Assembly: GCA_944989445.1 (NCBI GenBank)
Contig: CALYLW010001192.1
Coordinates: 195,264-259,263, forward strand
Reading direction: 5' to 3'
Length of the DNA stretch: 64,000 nt
Source: Ampullaceana balthica
Taxonomy: Eukaryota > Mollusca > Gastropoda > Lymnaeidae
Position numbers and translations under genes: made by a program. Within the stretch, counting starts at the first letter, position 1, and every line of letters begins with the position of its first letter. This document shows, in pieces, positions 1-11,191 of this stretch. Under the pieces are notes generated by a model. It did not search any database and had not been told where the DNA came from. It was given only the letters and a program-made list of their open reading frames with translations.

Positions 1-415
1 ACAACTATGTAAACATTTAATAACAGAAAAATTGAGACACCTATTTTTTGGAATGCAACGGAAAGCAACCATAAAAAAAGACTAAATTCAGACTAACACT
101 ACTAATGAAAGTTGTAACAAAATGCGCTATAACTATAGTTAGACCGATCGCTTTAAGTACAATCGCGAAATTCTACAACACAAAACATCATGTCAACAAC
201 TAACGACTGATGGAAGAATATAGGCAGTACATTTGGCAGTGCAGGAGGAATGTACTATTGAACAAACACATGTATACGGAGCCTTGGATACACATTTTAT
301 TTAGAGAGAAAAATTTAAAAACTAATAGATAAAACAAAAAACAAACTATAATTAAACTTTGAAATAAAATGAATGAAAATAAACTAAATAGGGGTTATGT
401 AGGTACAGCTGTAAA
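1..415. other. AT-rich sequence without a recognisable gene
   Basis: No open frame, RNA gene, inverted repeat or transposon end is recognised here. Confidence 0.5.
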
Positions 416-431
416 ATGAATGTAATACAGT

Positions 432-1310
432 TGACTAGGTTGTGCTGCGGCGTCACTTTTTTTAGGGCACCTATGGCGTCGACCTTTTTCAAAAGCCCAA
501 CTAACGTAATATTAAACTTCCTGAAATGTACACGAGTATTTTATAATAGGAGTTGTAGGGTACCTACGGCACCAACTTTTTATTTTAAACTGCACGTCCC
601 GTCTGTCCTGTCCGTGACGCTACTAATTTTAGAAAGCAGCGCACAAAATTACTGGAAACAAAAAAGATTATGACTTTTAAGTCTGTATTTCTAATTTTAA
701 AAAAAAAGCAGAGTGATGTCCCTTAGCTTAGGCGTGAGCCATACTTGAGGGTGTTAATATAATATACTAGGTTGTGCTGCGACGCCTTGGCGCCAATTTC
801 TTTTAAAAGCCAAACTAACTTGTCCTTGTATGATAAGTACGTAATATTAAACTTCCTTAAATGTACACAAAGTATTTTATAATAGGAGTTGTAGGGCGCC
901 GTAAATAGGGGCGCCCACTTTTTTTTGGTCAAAAGCCCAAGTAACTTATCGTTGTATGATAGATACGAAATATTCTTGAAATGTACACTAATTATGTATA
1001 TAATATTTTTTTACATTGCTAATTGCACAACGATTTTTAAAACTGCATGTCCCGTCTGTCCTGTCCATGATGCTACTAATTTTAGAAAGCAGCGCACCAA
1101 ATTACTGCACCAAAAAATAACTCTGAGTGAGTCAGTCTGCACAGTTTACAACACAAATACTGACGTCAAAGGTTCGTGCGTTGTTTGGTTAATGTTAATC
1201 TGGAAACCAAAATGATTATGATTTTTAAGCCTATTTTTTCATTTTTTTTAAGGAGAGTGATGTCCCTTAGCGTTAGGTCACTTAATTGAGGGTGTTTATA
1301 TAATATTTTA
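432..1310. repeat. Diverged tandem duplication, two units
   Basis: Two diverged direct copies lie head to tail. Each opens with ACTAGGTTGTGCTGCG (432 and 764). Each then holds a tract reading AAAAGCC(C)AA(C)TAAC, a block containing CCCGTCTGTCCTGTCC followed by GCTACTAATTTTAGAAAGCAG, and closes with GAGTGATGTCCCTTAG and an AT-rich stretch. The second unit is longer because the AAAGCCCAA...ATGTACAC stretch is itself duplicated at about 840-1000. The short open frames in the area follow the repeat and show no protein similarity I recognise. The family is unidentified. Confidence 0.7.
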
Positions 1311-1414
1311 GGTATGCATAAAATGTACAGGCATAAATATCTCCAGACAGTTCTACACACTGAAATTCGGTCTTTTCCTTTCAGAGTAGATTCAGAGGAA
1401 TCCAGAAGGCAGTC

Positions 1415-1490
1415 AGCAATCTACTGGAGCACGGGACAGCAATCTACTGGAGCACGGGACAGCAATCTACTGGAGCACGGGACAGCAATC
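1415..1490. repeat. 23-bp minisatellite, about 3.3 copies
   Basis: The unit AGCAATCTACTGGAGCACGG plus GAC is repeated three times without change at 1415-1437, 1438-1460 and 1461-1483, then continues for a few bases. Identical units indicate a recent expansion. Confidence 0.9.
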
Positions 1491-2404
1491 ATCCACGCTG
1501 TATTTTTTCGAAAAATGCCACTTAAAGTCCCTCTTATTCCCATATCTTACTGCATGGGAAGTATTGCTAATATCACCATACACTATTAACTGTGTATTTT
1601 TTTCTCATGGTCACCAACATTGTTTATCGAATCATTCAATTTTTTAAAAAAAATAGATTAAAATAAAAATGTATCGGGTGGGGAGACAATTAAAGAAAAT
1701 CAAATTTAAAAGAAATATTTTAAAATAAATTCTTTCAAATGTATATTTGCAAAGAAATGTAAATAGGCGATGTGTCAAATAAAGAGCGTTAGCGGGAAAC
1801 AATTATCGAAGCTTTAGGTTTCCGCTTTAATTTGTTGTTAAAAATAATTATAAGTTACCTGCTAGAAAAAAATATTGGCCGTCCTAGGTGTTATAATATG
1901 TTATATTTATCTAATTACATTATCGTCATATAAAAATTCTGACTACACATCACGTTATTATTTTCTACAATTTTTTAAATGTGTTTACGTCCCAAGATCA
2001 AAATCATTATCGCCAGGGTTTATGGGTTTTTTCCAAAGCTAACTTTAGGTCCTTATCTAAGGTGGGTGAATATATGGGCACCTTAGGTATCCAGAAGTGT
2101 GTCCCAGTCTGCATCAGGAATCGAACTCGGGGCTATCGGATCACTAGTCAAACATGTGTGACAGTTTTATATGTTTCATTGAAAACAAATAAGTGGCGAT
2201 AGGCTGGCGTGTATATAACAAAGCGTTTATTGTACATATACGGATTGTTTTCTTACACATGAGGCGAAACTGAAGGTCTTTTTTTTTCATATTAAAAACA
2301 TTTAGTATTTTAAATGTATGAGAGCAAATTTTCCCGTCCCCAGGGGAATTATAGATAGTGATGCCAGTCTATATAAGTTCGGCGTTATCATTCAACTCCC
2401 GCGA
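1491..2404. other. No gene seen
   Basis: AT-rich sequence with short unrelated open frames. I recognise no domain, repeat pair or transposon end. Confidence 0.4.
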
Positions 2405-2735
2405 TCTACGATGTATTGTATTGTATTGTCTGGCTACCTTCCGTCCTCGTGAGACGATGGCGTGTACTCCTGCTCCTCTGCCCCCCTCCCCTTTCTCCTG
2501 GCCCTTCTCTCTTCACTCAAAGCTATGAGGGATGCTTCTGCGACATGAATGCCCCCCCCCAAAAAAAAATCACTTTTGCCCGCCAGGAGGTGCGCTCCTC
2601 AGCAATGGTCTCCCTCGTTTTATGGTTTATCTGTGCCAATGACAAGTCTTTCTTGCAGACGTCCTTAAAGCGCAAGCAGGGTTAACCTCTTTTTCTCATA
2701 CCAGTTGCCAGCTCACCATAAGGCAAGGCTCTAGG
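2405..2735 (-). mobile_element. LINE 3' fragment, C-terminus of a reverse transcriptase
   Basis: Read on the minus strand, the segment encodes the C-terminal module of the same kind of LINE found intact at 46155-47702. The track YGELATG, then a stop-interrupted GxPCLRFKDVCKKDL, then AEERTSWRAKV matches ELATGKRSVGRPCLRY, DICKRDM and AEDRSMWRAIV of the intact copy. Poly-C/poly-A runs break the frame near 2555-2570. The 3' end carries a short hairpin (GTCCTCGTGAGACGA on +) and a (TATTG)n tail at 2411-2428, parallel to the hairpin and (GGTAT)n tail of the intact copy. It is 5' truncated and dead. It was found only by comparison within this window. Confidence 0.65.
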
Positions 2736-2823
2736 ATATACGTTGTATAGTCCCTTATAAACATTAGCTAGGAAAAAACCACATAACATATTGACAAAAT
2801 CTTCTATAAAACAAGCTTTGAAC

Positions 2824-3050
2824 CAGAGCCGTCTTTACACCATTTTGGTCCCCCGGGCAAAGAAACAGTGTTTGACCCCCGGACAAAGAAATAGTGTTGG
2901 GCCCCTGGGCAAAGAAATAGTGAGCCCCCCTCCCGCGGGAATAAAAAATAAATATACATAATATATATAGATAGACATATTCCCATGGGGCCCCTATACT
3001 CGTGGGCCCCGGGAAAATTCCGAACGGGCCTATGCATTAAGGCGGCCCTG
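2824..3050. mobile_element. Short hAT-like MITE with GC-rich internal repeats
   Basis: The left end CAGAGCCGTCTTTA and the right end TTAAGGCGGCCCTG are imperfect inverted repeats. They are flanked by CTTTGAAC (2816-2823) and TTTTGAGC (3051-3058), which match at 6 of 8 positions and look like a decayed 8-bp target duplication of hAT type. The interior holds about three degenerate copies of a roughly 30-bp motif, CCCCNGGGCAAAGAAATAGTG, plus more GGGCCCC-rich sequence. No coding capacity. Confidence 0.6.
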
Positions 3051-3312
3051 TTTTGAGCCACATATGTTACACATAGTCTTGTACTTAAGATTAGTGATAA
3101 TATCGATAAAAGGAGCGCTGAACCCTTATCTAAAGATATATTTACCAGTACGCAGATGTTCAAAAGGGATGAAAGTGATCCATCACTCGTTGTTCAATAG
3201 GATTTGCGTGCTAATTCAAATGTCAAATATTACACAACCAAACTTTCTTTTTAAATCCCTTATATTAACTTTGAAATCTTGTCTGTCGTCATCTCATGAT
3301 CTCTCTCTTGGT

Positions 3313-3660
3313 CGGGCGGGCGGGAAAAAAATGAACAAAAAAAACTTTAAAAGATGTGGCCCGGCTGCAGTGAGGAATGTAGAATCTCGCATGAAAAAGC
3401 AGAACATATTTTTTTTTGTCACAAACTACGTAGTCACACAGGGGGACTCAGAAATCTAAGTTTTATTGATATGTATTGTCATCGATTGTGGGATTTAATG
3501 TGAGATATAAAATTTCATCAACTAAAACAAAATTTCCCCTGTGTGACTACTTAGTTTGTGACTAAAAACATCAACCATTTTCTGCTCTTTCATGCGAGAT
3601 TCTACAATCCTCACTGCAGCGGGGCCTCATCTTTCTAAAAACGTTTTTATTTTGTTGTTT
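3313..3660. repeat. Inverted repeat, arms about 130 bp
   Basis: The left arm (about 3330-3450) contains GGCTGCAGTGAGGAATGTAG, AATCTCGCATGAAA and GTCACAAACTACGTAGTCAC. The right arm (about 3530-3655) contains the reverse complement of each in opposite order. The loop is about 75 bp. The left flank has the GGGCGGGCGG motif that recurs in the Helitron-derived blocks. The transcript would fold into a long hairpin. Confidence 0.75.
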
Positions 3661-3739
3661 GTTAATTTTATATTCTAATTTTACGCGTTAACAAAAGATT
3701 TGTCGAACTTAATTTCATTCATGAAAAATTAAAACAGCC

Positions 3740-5235
3740 CCGTAAAAAAAAGTGTTTGACTACAAATCACTTATATATAAGGCATAACTAAAAGGTAGTT
3801 ATCATGCTTAAACGCGACAAACATTTACAGACTGAGGTTGCCTTAAATGCCCTTTGTTGTAAAACGTAGGGGGCAGGGAAATGTTTTGGTCACGGATGGC
3901 TGAACTTAACTCTGCATGACGCGTAAAATGTCAACAAAAGCTGGCCGCTACATATTAGAGATAAACTAAAAATGCATTAATTCAATTACGATACATTCGA
4001 TCGATCTGCAATATTTATAGCTGTATCCTCTCTAAAAGCCAAAGCTACTGTGAAAGTTTCAGCTCTCTATCAAGTCATAAAACGTGTTTTAGAGCGTTTT
4101 ATAACAATTGAGGACAGATCCGGAAGCTTTGAATCGTGACGCGTTGAAGATATATACAGATCCGGAATCCTGCATGATATGGGCCTCAAAAAATAAAATA
4201 AAACACTTCCCGTGATGCTATCGAGCTGAAATTTTTGACATGGACTTGTGTCACCTAGCTTTGCAAAATATCAAGATTTCAGATCGATCGAATATACCGT
4301 AATTAAATTAATGCATTTTAGTTTATCTCTATATAATTTAGTGTAGCCGTCTGCTTTTTGTTCACCGCCACGTGATGGGGTTAAGTCCAGCAATTGATGA
4401 CCACAACTACCCCGCGACCTGATTTTTTACAGCAAGAGGAGATCAGTCGGTTTCAGTCTGTAAATGTTTGTCGCCCGTTGCATATTATATTGAACCAATC
4501 AATACTTTTAATTATGTCTCATATATAAGGGATTTATAGTCACAAACTTTGTTTTTACGGGGTAGTTTAATTAAATTAACTTCAAAATCTTGTCTCTCTC
4601 TCTCTCTCTCACTCTCTCTCTGTCGTTTGTCATCGGGCGGGCGGAAAAACAAAAGTAAAAAATGACACATTTCCCATCATGCTATCGAGCTGAAAGTGTG
4701 CACATAGACTAGTGTTGCCTAACAATGCAATATATCAAAATTTCAGATCGATCGAATATACCGTAATTAAAATAATGCATTTTTAGTTTATCTCTATGTA
4801 ATTCTATATAGCCGTCATCTATTGTTGACATCTACGTGTCACTGGAGTTCACTCCAGCCATAGATAAAACTTCCCCGTGTTTTACAGCAAGGTGAGTTAT
4901 GACACATTCGGCCTGTAAATATTTTTTGCGCAGTGAACATAATCAATACTTTTAGTTTTGTCTCATATACAAGGGATTTATTGTCAACAACTTTTTTTTA
5001 ACGGGGCTGTTTAATTTACCTTTGTTTTTCAGTGGGCGGGACCACGACAGACTGAGAGACAGAGAGAGAGAGATAAGACGGTCAAGTTAATAAAAGGGGT
5101 TTAAAAATGACCCGTTTTCCGTTATCCTTTCGCGCTAAAATTTTGCAAATATACTTCTAATTATATGTCTTATATATACGTGATTTATAGTAAAAAAAAC
5201 CTTTGTTTTTACGTTTAGATAGGTTTTCTTAAGCA
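3740..5235. repeat. Helitron-derived repeat block, partly palindromic
   Basis: Pieces of one dispersed family lie here in both orientations. The CGACAAACATTTACAGACTGA element near 3815 faces its inverse at about 4457, and ATACATTCGATCGATCTG near 3990 faces CAGATCGATCGAATATACCG at 4280. A second diverged copy follows at 4560-4960. Recurrent landmarks are GGGCGGGCGGAAA, the CCGTAATTAAAT...ATGCATTTTTAGTTTATC stretch and TCTCATATATAAGGGATTTA. The same landmarks precede the CTAG end of the Helitron at 61398-63210, so this is probably Helitron 3' sequence collected as inverted copies. No protein is encoded. Confidence 0.6.
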
Positions 5236-8200
5236 TAGTTACTTGTTTATAATGTTTTTCGGCCGGTGCTCGTCATTATTTTAGCCATTTTGTGAGATGT
5301 TAAAACGTTTGGTGACCACTGTTCAAGATAATACTTGTTAGCAAATAGATGTTTGGCATATCCTGAGGAAACACTTTACTTGTTTGTAAATACACTATTT
5401 TTGACAACAATGTAAGACATGTAGATTCCAATCAAAGTCATTCATCTGTTATTTTTGTAATTCTTTAAATGATGGACACAATTTTTTAATTGCAAAACAG
5501 CAAAAACAGTAAAAAAAACATGTCTAAAGATTACCCAAATTTGTGAAACCAAACAAAATAATACTTGCATGGGGTTTACACTCTCTAAACAGGTGAGGAT
5601 GTAAGCATCGTGACAGTAGGTACTGTAGAACTGACGAAAAATTGCGTTTTTTTTTCGCCCATTGAAACTAAAAATTAGCAACATTTCACTCACCAATATT
5701 TTATAATAAAAAAGAGATGTTATACAAATTAAAGTTGTACAAATGAAAAGTGTATTTTAAGCCATTTAATTATATGTTATTTTCTTTGATGTTGACCTAA
5801 TTTAAAATATTAAATTTTTCGCTGGAAAACCATCACCATAACGATTTTTGAGCAGGAGCCGAGTTATGTTTTTTTACCCTCTTCTATTCAACGCCTTTGC
5901 ATTAGCGCAAGATACATACAATTGCGTTAAAAAGTAAAGTATCGTATGCGAAATTGGACAATCTTTATTTTCGTATAAAACAACATTATAGAATATTATT
6001 TAAAATTTTTAAAAATAATGATGCCAGAAAAAGTTCGTATAATTATACGTTTTTGACATAATTGGACCTGTTGGTTAATATTTTTGAAAGGATTGTCCAT
6101 TTTCCTATTCATATACGGAAACAACTTTCATTTGTTTTTATTTCGAATGTCGGCAAAACGAAATAAATAAACCTATATTTACGTTTCCAAGAACGTTTCG
6201 CCGGTGCGATGAAATGGCCGAGTCTATAATGCTAGAGCTCCAGCAGGGAGAAGCAAATTGACATGTGTCGATCTCAAGGGCTTATTTGGTAAGTAATTTT
6301 ATTAAAATAAAACATAACATATCTATCATTTGAAATATCATTTTAATTAGTATTTATTGGCAAATGAGTAGTGTTCTCTAGTTAGTTTTACGATTCATTG
6401 TACAGTAACGTTCACTTTTTAGGTTCGTAACTAACGTAAACCACCACTCCTACTTTGAAGTGAAATCTATTTTTATTCTGACTGTTGATATAAAACTGAT
6501 GTATTTCCCCTGAAATATATTAGTTTTATGAGTAATAGATAATATATTTCATAGTAATAAAATGATATTATAAATCCCAAATTGTGATTTATATTTAAAT
6601 GTCACGTCATCATAACTTTGGTTGCCAATGTAAACAATGATTAAGAAAAAATCAATAAGTTAATAAGTTAGGGATGTTTTTGTTTCAATTATAAATCAAT
6701 TATGAAGAAATATAAGAATTTCAGCGTAAAGTTAGAATAATTTATATAATATATAATGTATGTACTGGGAAATATGTGTTCAATTTTTTTAGATGATGTT
6801 GAACAATATAGTGCACTTGAGAGGACTTTTTTGGCCTGTTGGAAGGAAAGAAGACCATCACTGCCCACTCTTGTTATTACCAAACAAACTACTACTGCAA
6901 CTCTATGTTTTAAAAGAAGAAAATAACAAGTCATGGGATTAGTTATCTTTAAAACTAATACTGTTGTTATTAATTATTTTAATGACTTTATTATAATTAA
7001 TATGTTTCTTTTAAAATGTGTTGTTCTTTAGTCCTAGTAATTTTGAAAATTTAAAATTAAACTCTGATAAATTTTCATTTTCAGCTTGAAACCTGGAGCT
7101 CACTGATAAAACAAGGGCGCAGCTTTACAAATCGGAGTCAAGTGGAAAAAGGTTTTGACACTTTGAATTTAATTTCATCAGTGGACTATGTACATTTATT
7201 GGATTAATACATGTATATCACATATATATTTCGTGGATAAAGAATTGGATTTTGATTTAATAAGTCCTACCTTATCATTTGGAAATAACAGAAATTCTGG
7301 GCTCGCCACCTAAGGTACATGTGAGGCTGGTGCTTGAAGACAGGTACCAAATAAGTTTATTATTGAGTTTTATGTTGATCTTTTGCAGAGACTTATAAAT
7401 AGCTTTGCTTATTATATGACTGTGTCTAAAGGTATGTCAAGTTAAATATTTTATTAGTAAGCTGACTATTAAGCACATATATTCTGTATACTAATAATTA
7501 ATAACTATTTTTTAAATGTTGGGATTAGAATACAAATGTGTAATTATTTACTTTTGATATTAATACTACTTTTCTGCACTTAAGTTCATATGAACCATTG
7601 AGCATATCCAAACTCACTTGTATTTTAAATGTATATAGAATTTGATATTTGAATAGTTATAAGCAATGGTTAGTCATTATTTTAATGCAATTGTTATAAC
7701 TTTAGGCATATGTGTTATTTGTTTATACATTTTTGAAAATAACTAAATTTTAACTTTTTGAGAACCCTTGCATTTTTCTAACCGTGCAATTATTTTGATT
7801 ATTGAAGTTGTGGGTAAACACTTTATTTATGTTTATAGATCTTTAGTTACCCTACATTTTGATATAATTATCTTGTATCCTGAATCATTATCTTATTTTG
7901 TATGTTTTTTGAAAAGTTGTTAATTTTAAGATTTTTACCATCCTTTTATTTTTCTCCAAAAATGATGCAAATCCATTTTCAGGTAAATAAATTTTTAGGA
8001 TTCAATTATTTTGCACCTCTGAAAAAAATTGAGTTTGTTCTCCATATACTTTTGGTTGAAATGAGAGTAAGTAAGTGGTTGTAAGTAAAATAATTTAACA
8101 GATATTGTCTTTAAAAAACAGCACTTTTTAAGGAAGAAAAAAAACACGAACAAACCTGAACTTCAAATGTCCATAACTTTCTTATTTATGAAGATATATG

Positions 8201-9143
8201 AACAAACTTGGTGTCCTCGGTCTTAGAAATACTATTAATTTAAAATATTTTCATCTAGAAAAGCTGTGGGACCATTTTGAAATTTCTGTTTGTGATACAA
8301 AGTGACAGGAAATCTGCAGCAATAAGAGCTAATTCATATAGCCGAATATAACGGGTGTGGAATGACCATACCCTCTTTACAGAAACAAATGTGATATCCC
8401 ACTTACTAATGAGACAGACTTCGTTAGGGGAAATATGCAGCGTATTACTTAGTAAACGTCACTTATCATATCCATGTCCATGAATATTTGACTAATTTTT
8501 GTATGCCATTGATAATAGTTTAGCGTTAACATGCTTACACTTACTTAAAATATTTAGGAATATCGTATCGTAAAACACACAAACGTAATGACGTCACTTG
8601 ATGTTTTAATTGTATACTGTGTTTAATTGAAATTTATCGATTGTGTACATTTATTTACAGCGGTACTGAAACCAACGACTAGACGCACTACTTAATAGGA
8701 ACAAAAAATATTTTCCACAACTTGGCAAAAGACGACATAACCTCATAAACTTCCGAAAAACATAACGGTACGCATCATTATGAAACATATACAAGCGTGA
8801 ACTTGTATCCGCCAAAGTCTAGTAGGCACATGCAGTACGAGTGCAGCGAAGCCTATCGCATTCCGCATAAAACGGCTGGAAAAAAAGTTTCTCCGAAACA
8901 TAATCATAAACATTCAGTAATCTTGTCGTTGATGTAAAGCGTCGAGCGTTGTAAGTGTCTATGTGATGATGTCTATCACTAATTTTTTTCACCCCCACAC
9001 GGGTACGCCTCTTAGAAATGTCATGGTCAATGAACTGATCTTCAAGGCTGAACACGAGTTCATGGATGAGTGAGTACGCTTAGCAATTATAGACAAACGA
9101 CGACGGTGTGTGTGTGTGTATGTATAACATATCAAAACTTTGT
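5236..9143. other. Long AT-rich interval without a supported gene
   Basis: No open frame here resembles a known protein. Three short GC-richer stretches are bounded by consensus-like splice sites on +: about 6190-6289 ends at GTAAGTAA, about 7085-7151 begins after TTTTCAG, and about 7300-7344 ends before GTACC. They could be exons of a noncoding transcript or untranslated exons, but nothing confirms transcription. A 78-codon minus-strand frame at 8819-9055 is rich in Arg/His and matches nothing I know. Confidence 0.3.
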
Positions 9144-9445
9144 GTTATCTTATCTTGTCTTATCTTATATTATCTATACATACACTCCTTCTATGCAAAA
9201 GATAATTCCGTCCACAGACCATGACGGATGATCTGTTGGCAAGTGATGCAGCGTTCACAGACCACGGCTATAAGGGTTCCACGCATTACCCAGCCGCCTA
9301 ACTAGTGTGAGGTACCCATTCGGAGCTGGGTGACTAAGGGACGCCCTAGGCCCCGGCAACAAATCCTTGCCTTCATATGGATTCGAACCCGTGACCATCG
9401 GTACTGACCGTGTAGTCGGACAATAGAAGCAGCAGTCGATTGGGT
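9144..9445 (-). mobile_element. tRNA-derived SINE, minus orientation
   Basis: Read on the minus strand, the element has a polymerase III B box GGTTCGAATCC (about 9384-9394), then a GC-richer body, then a hairpin related to GGACGCAATTATCTTCTG (about 9180-9213), and ends in AGATAAGA-type repeats. The body aligns along its length with copies at 20994-21276 and 52449-52697, including ACGCATTACCCAGCCGCC and GTACCCATTCGGAGC on +. The 5' tRNA-like head is diverged or lost. It is not a functional tRNA. Confidence 0.8.
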
Positions 9446-9666
9446 GCATAAGGGCAACTGAAACAATATGACAATAAGTTCCACACATCCCGATACTATT
9501 TTAGAAAGGAGCTTGAAGCTACATGTGCCTGTTAGGCTTAGACATCTTCTCACTTATCAGAAAACATATATATAATCAAATCTGTATAAAAATGGATTTT
9601 GTCGTTAAAACAACTTGTGTGCTAATATTAATAAATCAAACCGGTATATAAATATGTACTATATAC

Positions 9667-9670
<4 letters not shown>

Positions 9671-9706
<36 letters not shown>
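9671..9706. repeat. (TA)n microsatellite
   Basis: Uninterrupted TA dinucleotides. Confidence 0.95.
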
Positions 9707-9707
<1 letters not shown>

Positions 9708-11183
9708 CGAAGTAATAAATATTAAAATTTAAACAAAATATTTTTGCTAAAAAATTAGAATTTTCATGTTCTTCATTTACATATTTTAATTAATTAATTT
9801 TTATTTATTTTGAAACACGGTAAACAATTTTCAATGAAATCATTGTCTGGACAGACAAGGTAAAAAAAAACTTATTTAAAAAAAATATATTGATTTATTT
9901 TAATCCCATTCAATTTTTTTATGTTGGTATATTCATTATCATTTATATTACCTGAGGTATTATAAGAAGTAATATAGTAATAATGTTTAATTTTTCATTT
10001 CGAAAGTCATTCAGGCGCAATGTTCCCTTTAAGGCTCGTTTCTATGTGTACAAAATAACAAACTCGTGTGGAAATTTGTACATCATAATTTTTTTTAATA
10101 TATTTAGTATGTATTTATTTATTTTTGAAATATACTCTAGAAATTGAGGCGTAGTAAAATGAAGCTAAAATATAACTAATTTAAGGTAAGAAAGATGACG
10201 CACTTAGAGGAAGAATGAAAAATAAAACAAATTAAGGGAAAAGACTTTGGATGAATAAAGGCAACGAATGTTGTTTTCAAATGGTTAAAAGTACACCGAA
10301 AACAACACTTGACACCGTTAGAGAAAATACCTTGTTGAGTTAGGACAAACTTTTGTCCACATCCGTGTCGGGTGGCTTGCTAGATACTGATACGGTGAAA
10401 CTATACTTCAACTGCGTGTTTTTAAAAAAAGGTTTGGAACACATCAATCACGTGCCTTGTTAAAATAACTGTTTTAATTGCAACGAAAGTACGGTATATT
10501 TTTGTTGTTAGACTTTTGCTATCCCCGTACGTTCTTTTCTTTTCCAATTATACATATTTTATTATTTTTTTCATTAATTATATTTTTATAGCTAGTATAT
10601 TGAGATTGTTTTACTTTTATAAATTTTATTTAAGATTAAGCATCAATAACTTCTTTCTTCCCTACAGCTATGGGCACGCAGTGTGTGTTTGAAACTACCG
10701 TTATATCATTAATTCCATTAAATAAGTAACAAAGTAAAAACATTTGGCACGGTATTACAATAAAAATGAAATTATGCGTATTGTGCTTCAATCAATGTCC
10801 TATTGTTCGAACTAAACTCTTCAAGTTTACACCCTCTATGATTCTACCTGCGGATGTATTTACCAGATACGGTAATGTAATGATTAAAAGCTACCAACCT
10901 TGTTGACAAACAAAATCGCATGGCCTATGATCAAAATTGAAAACTCCACCCACTTATTTCTTGTTGTATACATTTCATTAAACTCTAATATAAAATTAAT
11001 AAGTTCGCCAACCCCTGCATTAAAGAAAGACAGAAGGATTAATTTCTGAAGAATAACACATATTTTCACTGGGAGGACACCATAAAATCTATGCATATTA
11101 AAACTTAGAAAACGATGTGTAATGGTTAACAGTTTAAAAAATGTTGGCCGTTAATGATATAACTGGATTTAGTAGATAATATC
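9707..11183. other. No gene seen
   Basis: AT-rich sequence. The few short open frames have no recognisable similarity, and no transposon ends were detected. Confidence 0.4.
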
Positions 11184-11191
11184 AACGGCAT

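Noticed and set aside
416..1215. Three short frames near the left end
   Set aside because: They lie in the tandem duplication and share sequence only because the DNA repeats.
6190..7345. Three splice-bounded GC-richer stretches as a noncoding RNA gene
   Set aside because: Consensus splice-like signals are frequent in AT-rich DNA; without transcript data the claim is not supported as a feature.
8819..9055. 78-codon minus-strand frame with normal-looking composition
   Set aside because: No Met start in the natural frame (opens with GTG), no family resemblance, no splice or repeat context that supports it.
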